Shown piece after piece: positions 9,218-17,609 of a stretch of DNA of 64,000 bases (positions are counted from its first letter, which is position 1; each line of letters begins with the position of its first letter). The stretch comes from Paracoccaceae bacterium (GTDB lineage: Bacteria; Pseudomonadota; Alphaproteobacteria; Rhodobacterales; Rhodobacteraceae): contig JAFIEO010000030.1 of the NCBI GenBank assembly GCA_020832445.1, forward strand, positions 1-64,000. The letters are read 5' to 3'. The position numbers and the translations under genes were made by a program. The notes under the pieces were generated by a model. That model saw only the letters and a program-made list of their open reading frames with translations, was not told the origin of the DNA and did no database searches.

Positions 9218-10126
9218 ATGCTGGAACTGAACGCAGGCAAAAATGCAGCCGACGAAACCCTGATCACCGACGGCACGGACCGTGATTTCATGACGCAGGT
9301 TATCGAAGTCAGCAAGGACGTGCCGGTTATCGTCGATTTCTGGGCGCCATGGTGCGGGCCTTGCAAAACCCTTGGTCCCGCGCTGGAAGCAGAAGTTCGC
9401 GCCGCCGGTGGCAAGGTGCGCATGGTCAAAATCAACATTGATGAAAATCAGGCAATCGCCGGTCAGTTGCGGGTTCAATCCATTCCGACCGTCTATGCCT
9501 TTCATCAGGGCCAGCCGGTTGACGGGTTTCAAGGCGCACAACCCCCCGCCGCATTGAAGGAATTTGTGGCCAAGCTGGCAGCACTTTCTGCGGGTGATGA
9601 CGGGCTGGACGCTGCACTGGACGAGGCAGAGAACATGCTGGAACAGGGTGCGGCCACGGATGCGGCGCAGGTTTTCGCCGCCGTTCTGGCAGAAGAGCCT
9701 GAGAACGCACGCGCCTTTGGCGGGTTGGCCCGTGCCCATATCGCCGCCGGAAATCTGGATCAGTCAGAAGCCCTGATCGCAAATGTCCCCGCCGCCATCG
9801 CCACCACCACAGAGCTGGAGGCCGCACGCGCAAAGCTGGCCCTTGCCCGTCAGGCCGAAAGTGCCGGGCCAGTGGACGACCTGCGCGCACAGGTTCAGGC
9901 GGACCCAGATGACCATCAGGCGCGGTTCGATCTTGCGCAAGCGCTGTATGCAACCGACCAGATCGAAGCCGCAATCGACGAATTGCTGGAATTGTTCCGC
10001 CGTGATCGCGACTGGCAAGATGGCGCTGCCAAGACGCAATTGTTCACGATCTTTGACGCATTGAAGCCGAATGACCCGCTGGCAACCAAGGGACGGCGCA
10101 AACTTAGCTCGATGATATTTGCCTAA
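9218..10126 (+). CDS. cnoX: Thioredoxin-TPR protein, CnoX/YbbN-like co-chaperone
   Basis: A 302-residue protein with an N-terminal thioredoxin domain (about residues 20-125) and a C-terminal TPR-like helical region (about 130-300). This is the CnoX (YbbN) architecture. CnoX proteins bind unfolding clients under oxidative stress and pass them to GroEL or DnaK. The redox site WCGPCK is intact (Cys46, Cys49), unlike the altered site of E. coli CnoX, so disulphide activity is plausible. The Lon-N gene begins 27 bp downstream on the same strand, giving a small proteostasis cluster. Confidence 0.85.
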   Translation: MLELNAGKNAADETLITDGTDRDFMTQVIEVSKDVPVIVDFWAPWCGPCKTLGPALEAEVRAAGGKVRMVKINIDENQAIAGQLRVQSIPTVYAFHQGQPVDGFQGAQPPAALKEFVAKLAALSAGDDGLDAALDEAENMLEQGAATDAAQVFAAVLAEEPENARAFGGLARAHIAAGNLDQSEALIANVPAAIATTTELEAARAKLALARQAESAGPVDDLRAQVQADPDDHQARFDLAQALYATDQIEAAIDELLELFRRDRDWQDGAAKTQLFTIFDALKPNDPLATKGRRKLSSMIFA

Positions 10127-10153
10127 GCTGGTTTGCGGGTTAGGTTCACTTTC

Positions 10154-10795
10154 ATGGCGCGTATAAAAGATTTTCCTGACCTGATTCCCGTGTTCCCGCT
10201 GCCGGGGGCGTTGCTGTTGCCACGCGCCCGGCTGCCGTTGCATATTTTTGAACCCCGTTATCTGGCCATGCTGGATGACTGCATGAAAACACCCCAGCGG
10301 CTGATCGGAATGATCCAGCCGCGCAGTGTTCCGCAAAGCGACGAAAAGGCGTTGCACAGTATCGGTTGTGCCGGTCGTCTGACCGCATTTTCGGAAACCG
10401 AAGACGGGCGCTATATGATCACGCTGACAGGTATTTCACGGTTTCGCCTGCGTCAGGAAGTGTCGGGTTTCACACCCTATCGCCGCGCAGAAGTAAACTG
10501 GGACGGGTTCGAACGCGATTGCGGCGACGACGAACAAGACAGCGGGTTTGACCGCGACAAGTTTTTCGATGTGCTGAAGCGCTTCTTTACCATTCATGGC
10601 CTGTCGACCGATTGGGACAGCCTGACCGAAGCGGATGATGAATTGCTGATCAATTCATTGTCCATGCTGTGCCCGCTGGAACCCGACGACAAACAGGCCC
10701 TGCTGGAAGCCCCGTCCCTGACAACAAGGCGCGAAACGCTGGTCACATTGATGGAATTCGCACTACGCGGTGGCCCGGACGAGGCGATGCAATGA
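10154..10795 (+). CDS. LON peptidase substrate-binding (Lon-N) domain protein
   Basis: A 213-residue stand-alone Lon N-terminal domain protein with no ATPase or protease domain. It starts with the family pattern [19 protein letters not shown] and continues with [13 protein letters not shown], as in the substrate-binding domain of Lon. ATG 10154 is preferred because it begins directly before this conserved region. An in-frame start at 10133 would add seven residues. Proteins of this type are common next to cnoX in alphaproteobacteria. The biochemical role is unclear; substrate recruitment is a guess. The stop overlaps the next start (ATGA). Confidence 0.87.
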   Translation: MARIKDFPDLIPVFPLPGALLLPRARLPLHIFEPRYLAMLDDCMKTPQRLIGMIQPRSVPQSDEKALHSIGCAGRLTAFSETEDGRYMITLTGISRFRLRQEVSGFTPYRRAEVNWDGFERDCGDDEQDSGFDRDKFFDVLKRFFTIHGLSTDWDSLTEADDELLINSLSMLCPLEPDDKQALLEAPSLTTRRETLVTLMEFALRGGPDEAMQ

Positions 10796-10980
10796 CCGAA
10801 ACCCCTGGCCGGAATTTTGACAGGCGCATGCTGGAAGCCCTTGTATGCCCGCTGACCAAAGGCAGGCTAAGCTATGATGCGCAGGCGCAGGAACTTGTGT
10901 CCAAGGCGGCGCATCTGGCCTTTCCCATCCGCAACGGCATTCCCATCATGCTGGTCGATGAAGCCCGCGAAGTTGACTGA
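10792..10980 (+). CDS. Trm112/YcaR family protein
   Basis: A 62-residue protein of the Trm112/UPF0434 family, with the pattern [13 protein letters not shown] followed by [16 protein letters not shown]. Relatives act as small partner subunits of methyltransferases or as zinc-ribbon proteins. Here only one cysteine of the usual CPxCxG pair remains (CPLTKG), so zinc binding is doubtful. It is translationally coupled to the Lon-N gene by a 4-bp overlap. Confidence 0.85.
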   Translation: MTETPGRNFDRRMLEALVCPLTKGRLSYDAQAQELVSKAAHLAFPIRNGIPIMLVDEAREVD

Positions 10981-11022
10981 CGTTCACAACAAGCGCCGGA
11001 ACAAGGGGGCTTGAAATAGATA

Positions 11023-11046
11023 CGCCCTGACCGAAGGGTCAGGGCG
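11023..11046 (-). terminator. Hairpin terminator of the 45-residue mini-gene
   Basis: CGCCCTGACC pairs perfectly with GGTCAGGGCG across GAAG, a 10-bp stem. On the minus strand it is followed by TATCTATTTC, a modest T-rich tail, which fits the small leftward gene ending at 11072. It may also serve the convergent Trm112 gene. Confidence 0.7.
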
Positions 11047-11071
11047 ATCCGAGCAGTAAACGTGCCGTTGG

Positions 11072-11209
11072 TCAGGCGACACGGGCGGAGATCGGGCGGC
11101 CAGTAAGCGTTTGCTTTCCTGCCCGAATTACAATGTGACCATTCCCCAATGCGCGCACAAAAACACCCTGAGCGGTGATATATTTGCCGATCTTGATCGT
11201 GCGTATCAT
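11072..11209 (-). CDS. Small basic protein (45 residues), function unknown
   Basis: A short leftward frame encoding 45 residues, from MIRTIKIGKYITAQGVFV to GRPISARVA. It is basic and predicted beta-rich, with no cysteine. Support comes from AAGGGA seven bases before the ATG, a perfect hairpin 26 bp after the stop, and the absence of any other gene in the slot. The content (alternating hydrophobic and polar residues, glycine turns) looks coding. I do not recognise a family. Confidence 0.5.
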   Translation of the reverse strand: MIRTIKIGKYITAQGVFVRALGNGHIVIRAGKQTLTGRPISARVA

Positions 11210-11431
11210 GGTCTAGTCCCTTTTCGCGGTGCCGTGTTCCGCAAGGATAGCCCCCGAACCGGCGTTGGTACCAATGTGCCAGATTTCGCCACCAAAACAA
11301 CGCTTAGACCTTTCTGCTTCCTTAATTCTGACAAAGTTTTTGACAAAGGCGCAAACGGTCGTTTCCAAAATCGAAACAGTTTTGGAATTTGACGTGTTGA
11401 ATGCAAAATTCGGAAACACGCAGGGCCGCAT

Positions 11432-11830
11432 TTACAGCCAGTCGCGCAGAATCGGTATCAGGGGCAGGTCTGCGGCGGGCATCGGGTAGTCCCGCAAATT
11501 TGCGGCGCGCACCCATTTCAGCGCCTGCCCTTCGCGCGATTGCACCTGCCCGTCCCATTTGCGGCAGGCAAATAGCGGCATCAGCAAATGAAAATCATCA
11601 TAGGCATGGCTGGCAAATGTCAGTGGCGCAAGACAGCTAGACGATGTGTTTATGCCAAGTTCCTCGTGCAACTCGCGTATCAGCGCCGTTTCGGGGGTTT
11701 CGCCCGCTTCCACCTTGCCGCCCGGAAATTCCCATAAGCCCGCCATGGATTTGCCTTCGGGGCGTTGTGCAAGCAAAACGCGCCCGTCAGCATCAATCAG
11801 CGCAACGGCAGAAACCAGAACCAGCTTCAC
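11432..11830 (-). CDS. mutT: 8-oxo-dGTP diphosphatase (Nudix hydrolase)
   Basis: A 132-residue Nudix protein that removes oxidised dGTP from the nucleotide pool. The Nudix box is complete, running from GGKVEAGE through RELHEELG with the metal-binding REXXEE pattern (about residues 37-59). LAQRPEGKSMAGLWEFPGG is typical of MutT. Its start overlaps the argJ stop by 4 bp, so it is translated from the argJ transcript. Confidence 0.92.
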   Translation of the reverse strand: MKLVLVSAVALIDADGRVLLAQRPEGKSMAGLWEFPGGKVEAGETPETALIRELHEELGINTSSSCLAPLTFASHAYDDFHLLMPLFACRKWDGQVQSREGQALKWVRAANLRDYPMPAADLPLIPILRDWL

Positions 11831-13146
11831 GAACGGTAATCCGTATTGATGTCGATATACCGGTGCGTCAGATCACAGGTCCAGACCGTTGACGCGCCCA
11901 CGCCAAGACGCAGGTCAACCCCGATCACCAGATCCTGCTGGCGCATATATTCCGCGCCCACCTGTTCGGCATAACTGGGCGCAACCTGCCCCTGAAAAGC
12001 CACCAGATGCGGCCCGAACCGGATTGACAGGCGGTCGCGGTCGGCCTCGGCCCCGGATTTGCCAACGGCCATGACAATACGGCCCCAATTCGGATCTTCG
12101 CCCGCGATTGCGGTTTTGACCAAGGGTGAATTCGCAATCGCCATGGCGACCTTGCGCGCATCGGCGTCGGAACGCGCGCCGGACACGGACACTTCCACAA
12201 ATTTTGTGGCCCCTTCGCCATCGCGCACGACCTGATGCGCCAGATCCAGCATGACCTTGCCCAAGGCGTCTGAAAACGCGCGGGCTGCGTCACTGGCGGC
12301 ATCATCAATCACGGGCATGTCGGCTTGCCCTGTGGCCCCAACCAACACCATATCGGATGTTGATGTGTCGCTGTCCACGGTAATGCAGTTGAAACTGCGG
12401 TCAGTCTGCTGCGACAGAATGGACTGCAAGACAGGGCGCGTGATCTTTGCATCGGTGAAGATATAGACCAGCATCGTTGCCATATCGGGCGCAACCATGC
12501 CGGACCCTTTGGCGATACCCGCGATCGTAACGGGCGAACCGTCAATATCGGCTGTGACACTGGACCCTTTGGGGAACGTGTCGGTTGTCATGATGGCGCG
12601 GGCCGCATCCTGCAAGGCCGCGCCGGACAGCCCGACGGTCAGTTCATCCAGCACCGCGATAATGCGGTCATGCGGCAGCGGCTCGCCGATCACACCGGTC
12701 GAGGATGTGAAGACGCGCGTGGCAGGCAGGCCCAGCTTTTGCGACAGGGCGGTGCCAAGCGCGGTGACCGAAGCCACCCCCGCCGCACCGGTGAACGCGT
12801 TTGCGTTGCCGGAATTGACAAGGATAGCGGCCCCTTCGGTGCCGTCGCCCGCGATCTTGGCCTGTGCATCCAGCACCGATGCCGACCGTGTGGCAGAACG
12901 GGTGAAGGTACCCGCGACAACCGAAGCCGGGTCCAGCACCGCCAGCATGACATCAGTGCGCCCCGTGTAGCGCACGCCCGCAGCCGCCGTGGCCAGACGC
13001 ACCCCCCGGATGGCGGGCAGATCAGGAAATTGCGCAGGTGCCAGCGGCGACACCAAAGGTGCATTCCGGGCCACGCCTTGCGCGGCCTGTTTTACCTGTG
13101 CCTTCAGCGATTTGATCTTTTTCTTCAGCTTCTTTTTCGCGCCCAT
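11827..13146 (-). CDS. argJ: Bifunctional ornithine acetyltransferase/N-acetylglutamate synthase
   Basis: A 439-residue ArgJ, the arginine-pathway enzyme that recycles the acetyl group from N-acetylornithine to glutamate. It is made as a precursor that cleaves itself before a conserved threonine, seen here in PDMATMLVYIF. ILVNSGNANAFTG and EDPNWGRI are also diagnostic. The ATG at 13146 and an adjacent in-frame GTG at 13149 are both possible. The first ~30 residues form a lysine-rich extension (KKKLKKKIKSLKAQVKQ) ahead of the usual VSPLAPAQFPDLP start. mutT overlaps its end. Confidence 0.94.
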   Translation of the reverse strand: MGAKKKLKKKIKSLKAQVKQAAQGVARNAPLVSPLAPAQFPDLPAIRGVRLATAAAGVRYTGRTDVMLAVLDPASVVAGTFTRSATRSASVLDAQAKIAGDGTEGAAILVNSGNANAFTGAAGVASVTALGTALSQKLGLPATRVFTSSTGVIGEPLPHDRIIAVLDELTVGLSGAALQDAARAIMTTDTFPKGSSVTADIDGSPVTIAGIAKGSGMVAPDMATMLVYIFTDAKITRPVLQSILSQQTDRSFNCITVDSDTSTSDMVLVGATGQADMPVIDDAASDAARAFSDALGKVMLDLAHQVVRDGEGATKFVEVSVSGARSDADARKVAMAIANSPLVKTAIAGEDPNWGRIVMAVGKSGAEADRDRLSIRFGPHLVAFQGQVAPSYAEQVGAEYMRQQDLVIGVDLRLGVGASTVWTCDLTHRYIDINTDYRS

Positions 13147-13165
13147 CACACTTCCCCAAAGAAAA

Positions 13166-13187
13166 GCCGACCCGCAACCGGGTCGGC
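13166..13187 (-). terminator. Intrinsic terminator of the parvulin gene
   Basis: GCCGACCCG pairs with CGGGTCGGC around CAAC. On the minus strand the stem is followed by TTTTCTTT. It lies 30 bp past the parvulin stop and just before argJ, separating the two leftward genes. Confidence 0.88.
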
Positions 13188-13216
13188 GCTATGCTGTCAG
13201 GTTACACCCAGTCTTG

Positions 13217-14074
13217 TCAGTCGTCCAGAAGCTCTGAGCGGTTCATGACATCGGGCATCAGCCCTTCATAGGCGCGTTCAATCGTGGCAGATTCAGTCGC
13301 GCGCTCCAGTTCTGCCTGTGCGGCTTCGCGCTGGATATTCTGAACCAGTGCTTCGCGCACTTCTTCCAGTTCCGGCGCCTGCGACATGCGCATGTCATTC
13401 AGCAAAACCAGATGCCAGCCGAACTGGGTTTCCAGCGGGCCCATATATTCGCCAACTTCCAGCGCTTCGACAGCTTCTTCGAATTCCGGGATCATTGCGC
13501 CCGGTCCGAACCAGCCAAGCGACCCGCCATTTGCAGCCGCACCGTCGAACGAATGCTCGCGGGCCAGTTCGGCAAAATCCGCACCGTCATCAAGCTCGGC
13601 GCGCAGGGCTGCGGCCTCTTCTTCGGTTTCGACGATGATATGCGATGCATTATATTCAGGCGTGGGTTCCTGGCCGTCAAACTCGGTTACAAATGCGCCA
13701 TAGGCTTCGTCGATCATATCATCAGTGACCGCATTTTCTGCGACACGCGACAGGGCTGCGTTGGCGACAAATGCACGCTGTTCGTTTTCCAGCATGATCT
13801 GTTCGCGCGCACTCAGCGTGCCTTCGGCCTGTTGCATGATGGCAGTCTGCTCGATCAGTTGCTCGACCAGCGGTTCAAACAGCGCATCAGGGGGCAGGTC
13901 ACGGAACTGTTCGGGCAGCACATCGCGGGCAGCCAGAAGGTGGCCCAATGTAATGCTGGTACCGTTCACGGTTGCCAGAACCGTGTCGCGCGTTACGTCA
14001 TCTTGCGCAATGGCGGGCGCGGAAAACGCCAGCCCTGCCGCAAGAACAACACTCATTCGTGTAAATCTGCCCAT
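13217..14074 (-). CDS. Exported parvulin-type peptidyl-prolyl isomerase
   Basis: A 285-residue periplasmic folding factor of the PrsA/SurA-like parvulin group. A signal peptide is clear: basic MGRFTRMS, hydrophobic [11 protein letters not shown], cleavage near AIAQD. An N-terminal helical chaperone region follows. The rotamase domain (about residues 130-235) runs from [19 protein letters not shown] through [19 protein letters not shown] to [12 protein letters not shown] 14074 is chosen for its AAAGGAAC site and because the signal peptide begins there. It is divergent from secA, an arrangement that suits a protein-export role. Confidence 0.9.
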   Translation of the reverse strand: MGRFTRMSVVLAAGLAFSAPAIAQDDVTRDTVLATVNGTSITLGHLLAARDVLPEQFRDLPPDALFEPLVEQLIEQTAIMQQAEGTLSAREQIMLENEQRAFVANAALSRVAENAVTDDMIDEAYGAFVTEFDGQEPTPEYNASHIIVETEEEAAALRAELDDGADFAELAREHSFDGAAANGGSLGWFGPGAMIPEFEEAVEALEVGEYMGPLETQFGWHLVLLNDMRMSQAPELEEVREALVQNIQREAAQAELERATESATIERAYEGLMPDVMNRSELLDD

Positions 14075-14296
14075 ATTCTTGTTCCTTTCCCTGTGCGACA
14101 GGCGCACATCGTTGACACTTTTGGGGTCGACCATTACATCGCAGACTGGTTCTGCATTGCTAGGGGCCGCGCGGTTCACATGCCCTTCTATGGAAGCCAG
14201 CGCGTTCCGACAACCCCGGCAGCATTAGTGCAACATGACGATTTCTTTAGCGGCCGTCAAAACGGGTCGCATCAGATGGAACGAGGCGGAGACAGA

Positions 14297-16987
14297 ATGC
14301 TGGGTTTGGGCGCGATTTCGAAAAAGGTTTTCGGCACTGCAAATGACCGCAAGGTCAAAGCAGCCCGCCCGATTGTTGCAAAGATCAACGCATTGGAGTC
14401 GGAGTTTCAGGCCCTGTCCGATGAAGGGCTTGTTGCCAAAACCGAAGAACTGAAAGCCCGCGTTGCAAACGGCGAGTCACTGGACGCCATTCTGCCCGAA
14501 GCCTTCGCCAATTGCCGCGAAGGGGCACGCCGCGCGCTGGGGCTGCGGGCTTTTGACGTGCAGTTGATCGGGGGCATGTTCCTGCATCAGGGCAATATCG
14601 CCGAAATGAAAACCGGCGAGGGCAAGACCCTTGTGGCCACACTTCCTGCCTATCTGAACGCACTGACAGGCAACGGCGTGCATGTCGTGACCGTCAACGA
14701 TTATCTGGCCAGACGCGATTCCGAATGGATGGGCAAGGTGTTTGAGCGCCTTGGTATGCGGTGCGGGGTCGTCTATTCCCAACAACCCGATGCCGAAAAG
14801 AAAGACGCCTACGCCGCCGATGTGACATATGCCACCAATAACGAGCTTGGCTTTGATTATTTGCGCGACAACATGCGCATGCGTCTGGAAGATATGAACC
14901 AGCGCGGCCATGCCTTCGCCATCGTCGACGAGGTGGACAGCATCTTGATTGATGAGGCCCGCACGCCGCTTATCATTTCCGGCCCTGCGGAAGACAAAAG
15001 CGATCTGTATGTCAAGGTCGACAAACTGATTCCAAACCTGGCCACAGAGCATTTCACCATCGACGAAAAAATTCGCAATGCGACCCTGACCGAGGACGGC
15101 AACGAGTTTATCGAGGAACAGTTGCGCGAAGCGGGCCTGCTGACCGAAGAACAATCCCTGTACGACCCTGAATCAACATCGCTTGTGCATCATGTCAATC
15201 AGGGCCTGCGCGCGCATAAACTGTTCCACAAGGACCAGAATTACATTGTCCGCGACGGACAGGTTGTGCTGATCGACGAATTTACAGGGCGCATGATGGC
15301 AGGGCGCCGCCTGTCCGAAGGACTGCATCAGGCGATCGAGGCCAAGGAAGGCGTTGCCATCCAGCCTGAAAACGTGACTTACGCATCGGTCACGTTCCAG
15401 AATTACTTCCGCATGTATAAAAAACTGGCGGGCATGACGGGCACGGCATCCACCGAAGCATCGGAATTCCGCGAAATCTACGACCTTGGCGTGGTCGAAA
15501 TCCCGACCAACCTGCCGATCTCGCGTCTGGATGAACATGATCAGGTGTATCGCACATCGCAAGAAAAGCTGGATGGTGTGCTGTCGGAAATCCGCACCGC
15601 GCATGAAAAGGGCCAGCCCATCCTTGTGGGCACCACATCCATTGAGAAATCAGAAGAATTATCCGCACTGCTGACCAAGGCAGAGATCACGCATAATGTC
15701 CTGAACGCACGCCAGCACGAACAGGAAGCGCAGATCGTGGCCGATGCAGGCCGCTTTGGCGCGGTGACCATCGCAACAAACATGGCCGGTCGCGGCACCG
15801 ATATTCAGTTGGGCGGCAATGTCGACATGCAGGTGATGCAGGCGCTGGACGCGGACGCGGATGCCGACCCCGCTGAATTGCGCGCCCGCATCGAGGCCGA
15901 AGTCGCGGAAGAAAAGGCCAAGGTCATCACGGCAGGCGGTCTGTTCGTTCTGGCCACCGAACGCCACGAAAGCCGCCGCATCGACAACCAGCTGCGCGGC
16001 CGTTCCGGGCGGCAGGGCGATCCGGGGCGTTCTGTATTCTTCCTGTCGCTTGAAGATGACCTGATGCGCATTTTCGGGTCTGAGCGGCTGGAAAAAGTGC
16101 TGTCCACCCTTGGCATGAAAGAAGGCGAGGCCATCGTTCACCCATGGGTCAACAAATCGCTGGAGAAGGCACAAGCCAAGGTCGAGGCACGCAATTTCGA
16201 CATTCGCAAGGAATTGCTGAAATACGACAACGTGATGAACGAACAGCGCCGCGTTGTATTTGAACAACGCCGCGATATCATGGAAGCGGATGATCTGTCC
16301 GAAATCATAGAAGATATGCGCCATCAGGTGGTCGATGATCTGGTCGACACCCATATGCCGCCCAATTCCTATGCCGAACAATGGGATATGGACGCGCTGA
16401 ATACCGCCGTGCGCGACAAGCTGGGTCTGGACCTGCCTGTTGTCGAATGGGGCGAAGAAGATGGCGTCGATCAGGACGTGGTGCGCGAGCGGCTTTGCGA
16501 AGCGTCCGATACGCTGATGGAACAGAAGCAGGAGCAGTTCGGGTCTGATACGCTGCGCAATCTGGAAAAGCAGATCCTGCTGGAAACCATTGACCGCAAG
16601 TGGCGCGAACATCTGATGACACTGGATCATTTGCGTTCTGCCGTGCGCTTCCGTGGATATGCCCAGAAAGACCCGCTGAACGAATACAAGGCCGAAGGGT
16701 TCCTGCTGTTTGAAGCGATGCTGAATTCGCTGCGCGAAGATGTGTCGGCCTATCTGTCGCGCATCCGCCCGCTGTCAGAAGAAGAACAGAAATCGATGTT
16801 GCAGCGCATGGCCCTGCAACAACATAACGCACAAATTGCCGCAGAAAACGCAGGCGAAGCGCCCGCACCCATTGTGGACGGGTTTGACGAAGCCGACCCC
16901 GCGACATGGGGCAACCCCGGTCGCAATGATCTGTGCCCTTGCGGGTCCGGCAAGAAGTTCAAGCATTGCCACGGGCGGCTGGCCTGA
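14297..16987 (+). CDS. secA: Preprotein translocase ATPase SecA
   Basis: An 896-residue SecA motor that drives Sec-dependent export through SecYEG. Walker A is [16 protein letters not shown], and the DEAD-type motif is in [14 protein letters not shown]. The [11 protein letters not shown] and [11 protein letters not shown] stretches mark the second ATPase domain. The C-terminus carries the zinc-binding SEC-C motif [14 protein letters not shown], which binds SecB and phospholipid. The start at 14297 gives the conserved [17 protein letters not shown]. The open frame reaching back to 13412 is antisense to the parvulin gene and is not part of SecA. Its last 29 bp overlap pdeM tail to tail. Confidence 0.97.
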   Translation: MLGLGAISKKVFGTANDRKVKAARPIVAKINALESEFQALSDEGLVAKTEELKARVANGESLDAILPEAFANCREGARRALGLRAFDVQLIGGMFLHQGNIAEMKTGEGKTLVATLPAYLNALTGNGVHVVTVNDYLARRDSEWMGKVFERLGMRCGVVYSQQPDAEKKDAYAADVTYATNNELGFDYLRDNMRMRLEDMNQRGHAFAIVDEVDSILIDEARTPLIISGPAEDKSDLYVKVDKLIPNLATEHFTIDEKIRNATLTEDGNEFIEEQLREAGLLTEEQSLYDPESTSLVHHVNQGLRAHKLFHKDQNYIVRDGQVVLIDEFTGRMMAGRRLSEGLHQAIEAKEGVAIQPENVTYASVTFQNYFRMYKKLAGMTGTASTEASEFREIYDLGVVEIPTNLPISRLDEHDQVYRTSQEKLDGVLSEIRTAHEKGQPILVGTTSIEKSEELSALLTKAEITHNVLNARQHEQEAQIVADAGRFGAVTIATNMAGRGTDIQLGGNVDMQVMQALDADADADPAELRARIEAEVAEEKAKVITAGGLFVLATERHESRRIDNQLRGRSGRQGDPGRSVFFLSLEDDLMRIFGSERLEKVLSTLGMKEGEAIVHPWVNKSLEKAQAKVEARNFDIRKELLKYDNVMNEQRRVVFEQRRDIMEADDLSEIIEDMRHQVVDDLVDTHMPPNSYAEQWDMDALNTAVRDKLGLDLPVVEWGEEDGVDQDVVRERLCEASDTLMEQKQEQFGSDTLRNLEKQILLETIDRKWREHLMTLDHLRSAVRFRGYAQKDPLNEYKAEGFLLFEAMLNSLREDVSAYLSRIRPLSEEEQKSMLQRMALQQHNAQIAAENAGEAPAPIVDGFDEADPATWGNPGRNDLCPCGSGKKFKHCHGRLA

Positions 16988-17609
16988 CAGCCCCATAGGG
17001 CACAGCCCGCGCAACGCGCCCTGTCAAAATGGCCAGCCCCGGCCCGACCAGCCCCGTCAACACGGGGCTGTTTGCGTCCAGCCCCCCTGTATAAGTGCCA
17101 AAGGCGGGCAATATCAGATGATCCCTGCCCACTAGAAACGCTGCATATCCGCGCCCTGCCAGTTTGAATTTGGGGTGGAAATGGCCTGAAATATCGGGGG
17201 CGCCGTGCAGTGCGGCCTGATGGCGCAGGGCAATGCCCGCAAGCGTCACGTCCGGCGCACCATGGGCCGGATCATGATTGCCGCTGATGGATACCAGTTG
17301 CGTCATGTCCTGCAACCGCTGCCAGTGCGGCCCAGCCGTCACGTCCCCCGCCGCGTCATCATCGTCGAACGTATCGCCCAGCAAGATGGTTTGCGCGGCC
17401 CCTGTTGCGCCCACGTCCTGCGCCAGCCGGTGCAGGGTGTCTTGCGCCTCAAACGGGGGCAACAGGCCACCGCCGCGCCGCGCCATACGCGCGGATTTGC
17501 CCAGATGCAGGTCAGCCACGATCAACGTGTTTTGTGCAGGCCACCATAGCGCACCTGTGGGGCGTGCCGTGAACTGCGCCCCCGCGAAACTGAAGTCATA
17601 CCCGTTCAT
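16959..17609 (-). CDS. pdeM: Ligase-associated metallophosphoesterase PdeM
   Basis: A 216-residue calcineurin-like phosphoesterase of the ligase-associated DNA damage response group. The metal-binding motifs are present: [25 protein letters not shown] and GHFHPK. In this group the enzyme is encoded with a DEXH helicase, an ATP-dependent ligase and an MBL-fold exonuclease, and all four are contiguous here. Its start overlaps the helicase stop (ATGA). Its 3' end overlaps secA by 29 bp. It is thought to act as a DNA endonuclease or phosphodiesterase in repair. Confidence 0.9.
   Translation of the reverse strand: MNGYDFSFAGAQFTARPTGALWWPAQNTLIVADLHLGKSARMARRGGGLLPPFEAQDTLHRLAQDVGATGAAQTILLGDTFDDDDAAGDVTAGPHWQRLQDMTQLVSISGNHDPAHGAPDVTLAGIALRHQAALHGAPDISGHFHPKFKLAGRGYAAFLVGRDHLILPAFGTYTGGLDANSPVLTGLVGPGLAILTGRVARAVPYGAVRPAARGNA

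Noticed and set aside
11206-11431. Short overlapping leftward frames downstream of mutT
   Set aside because: Two frames of 66-72 codons overlap each other in the gap, lack ribosome-binding sites and show no protein-like composition.
13412-14296. Upstream in-frame extension of secA by 295 codons
   Set aside because: It is antisense to the parvulin gene and not part of known SecA; the conserved N-terminus begins at 14297.
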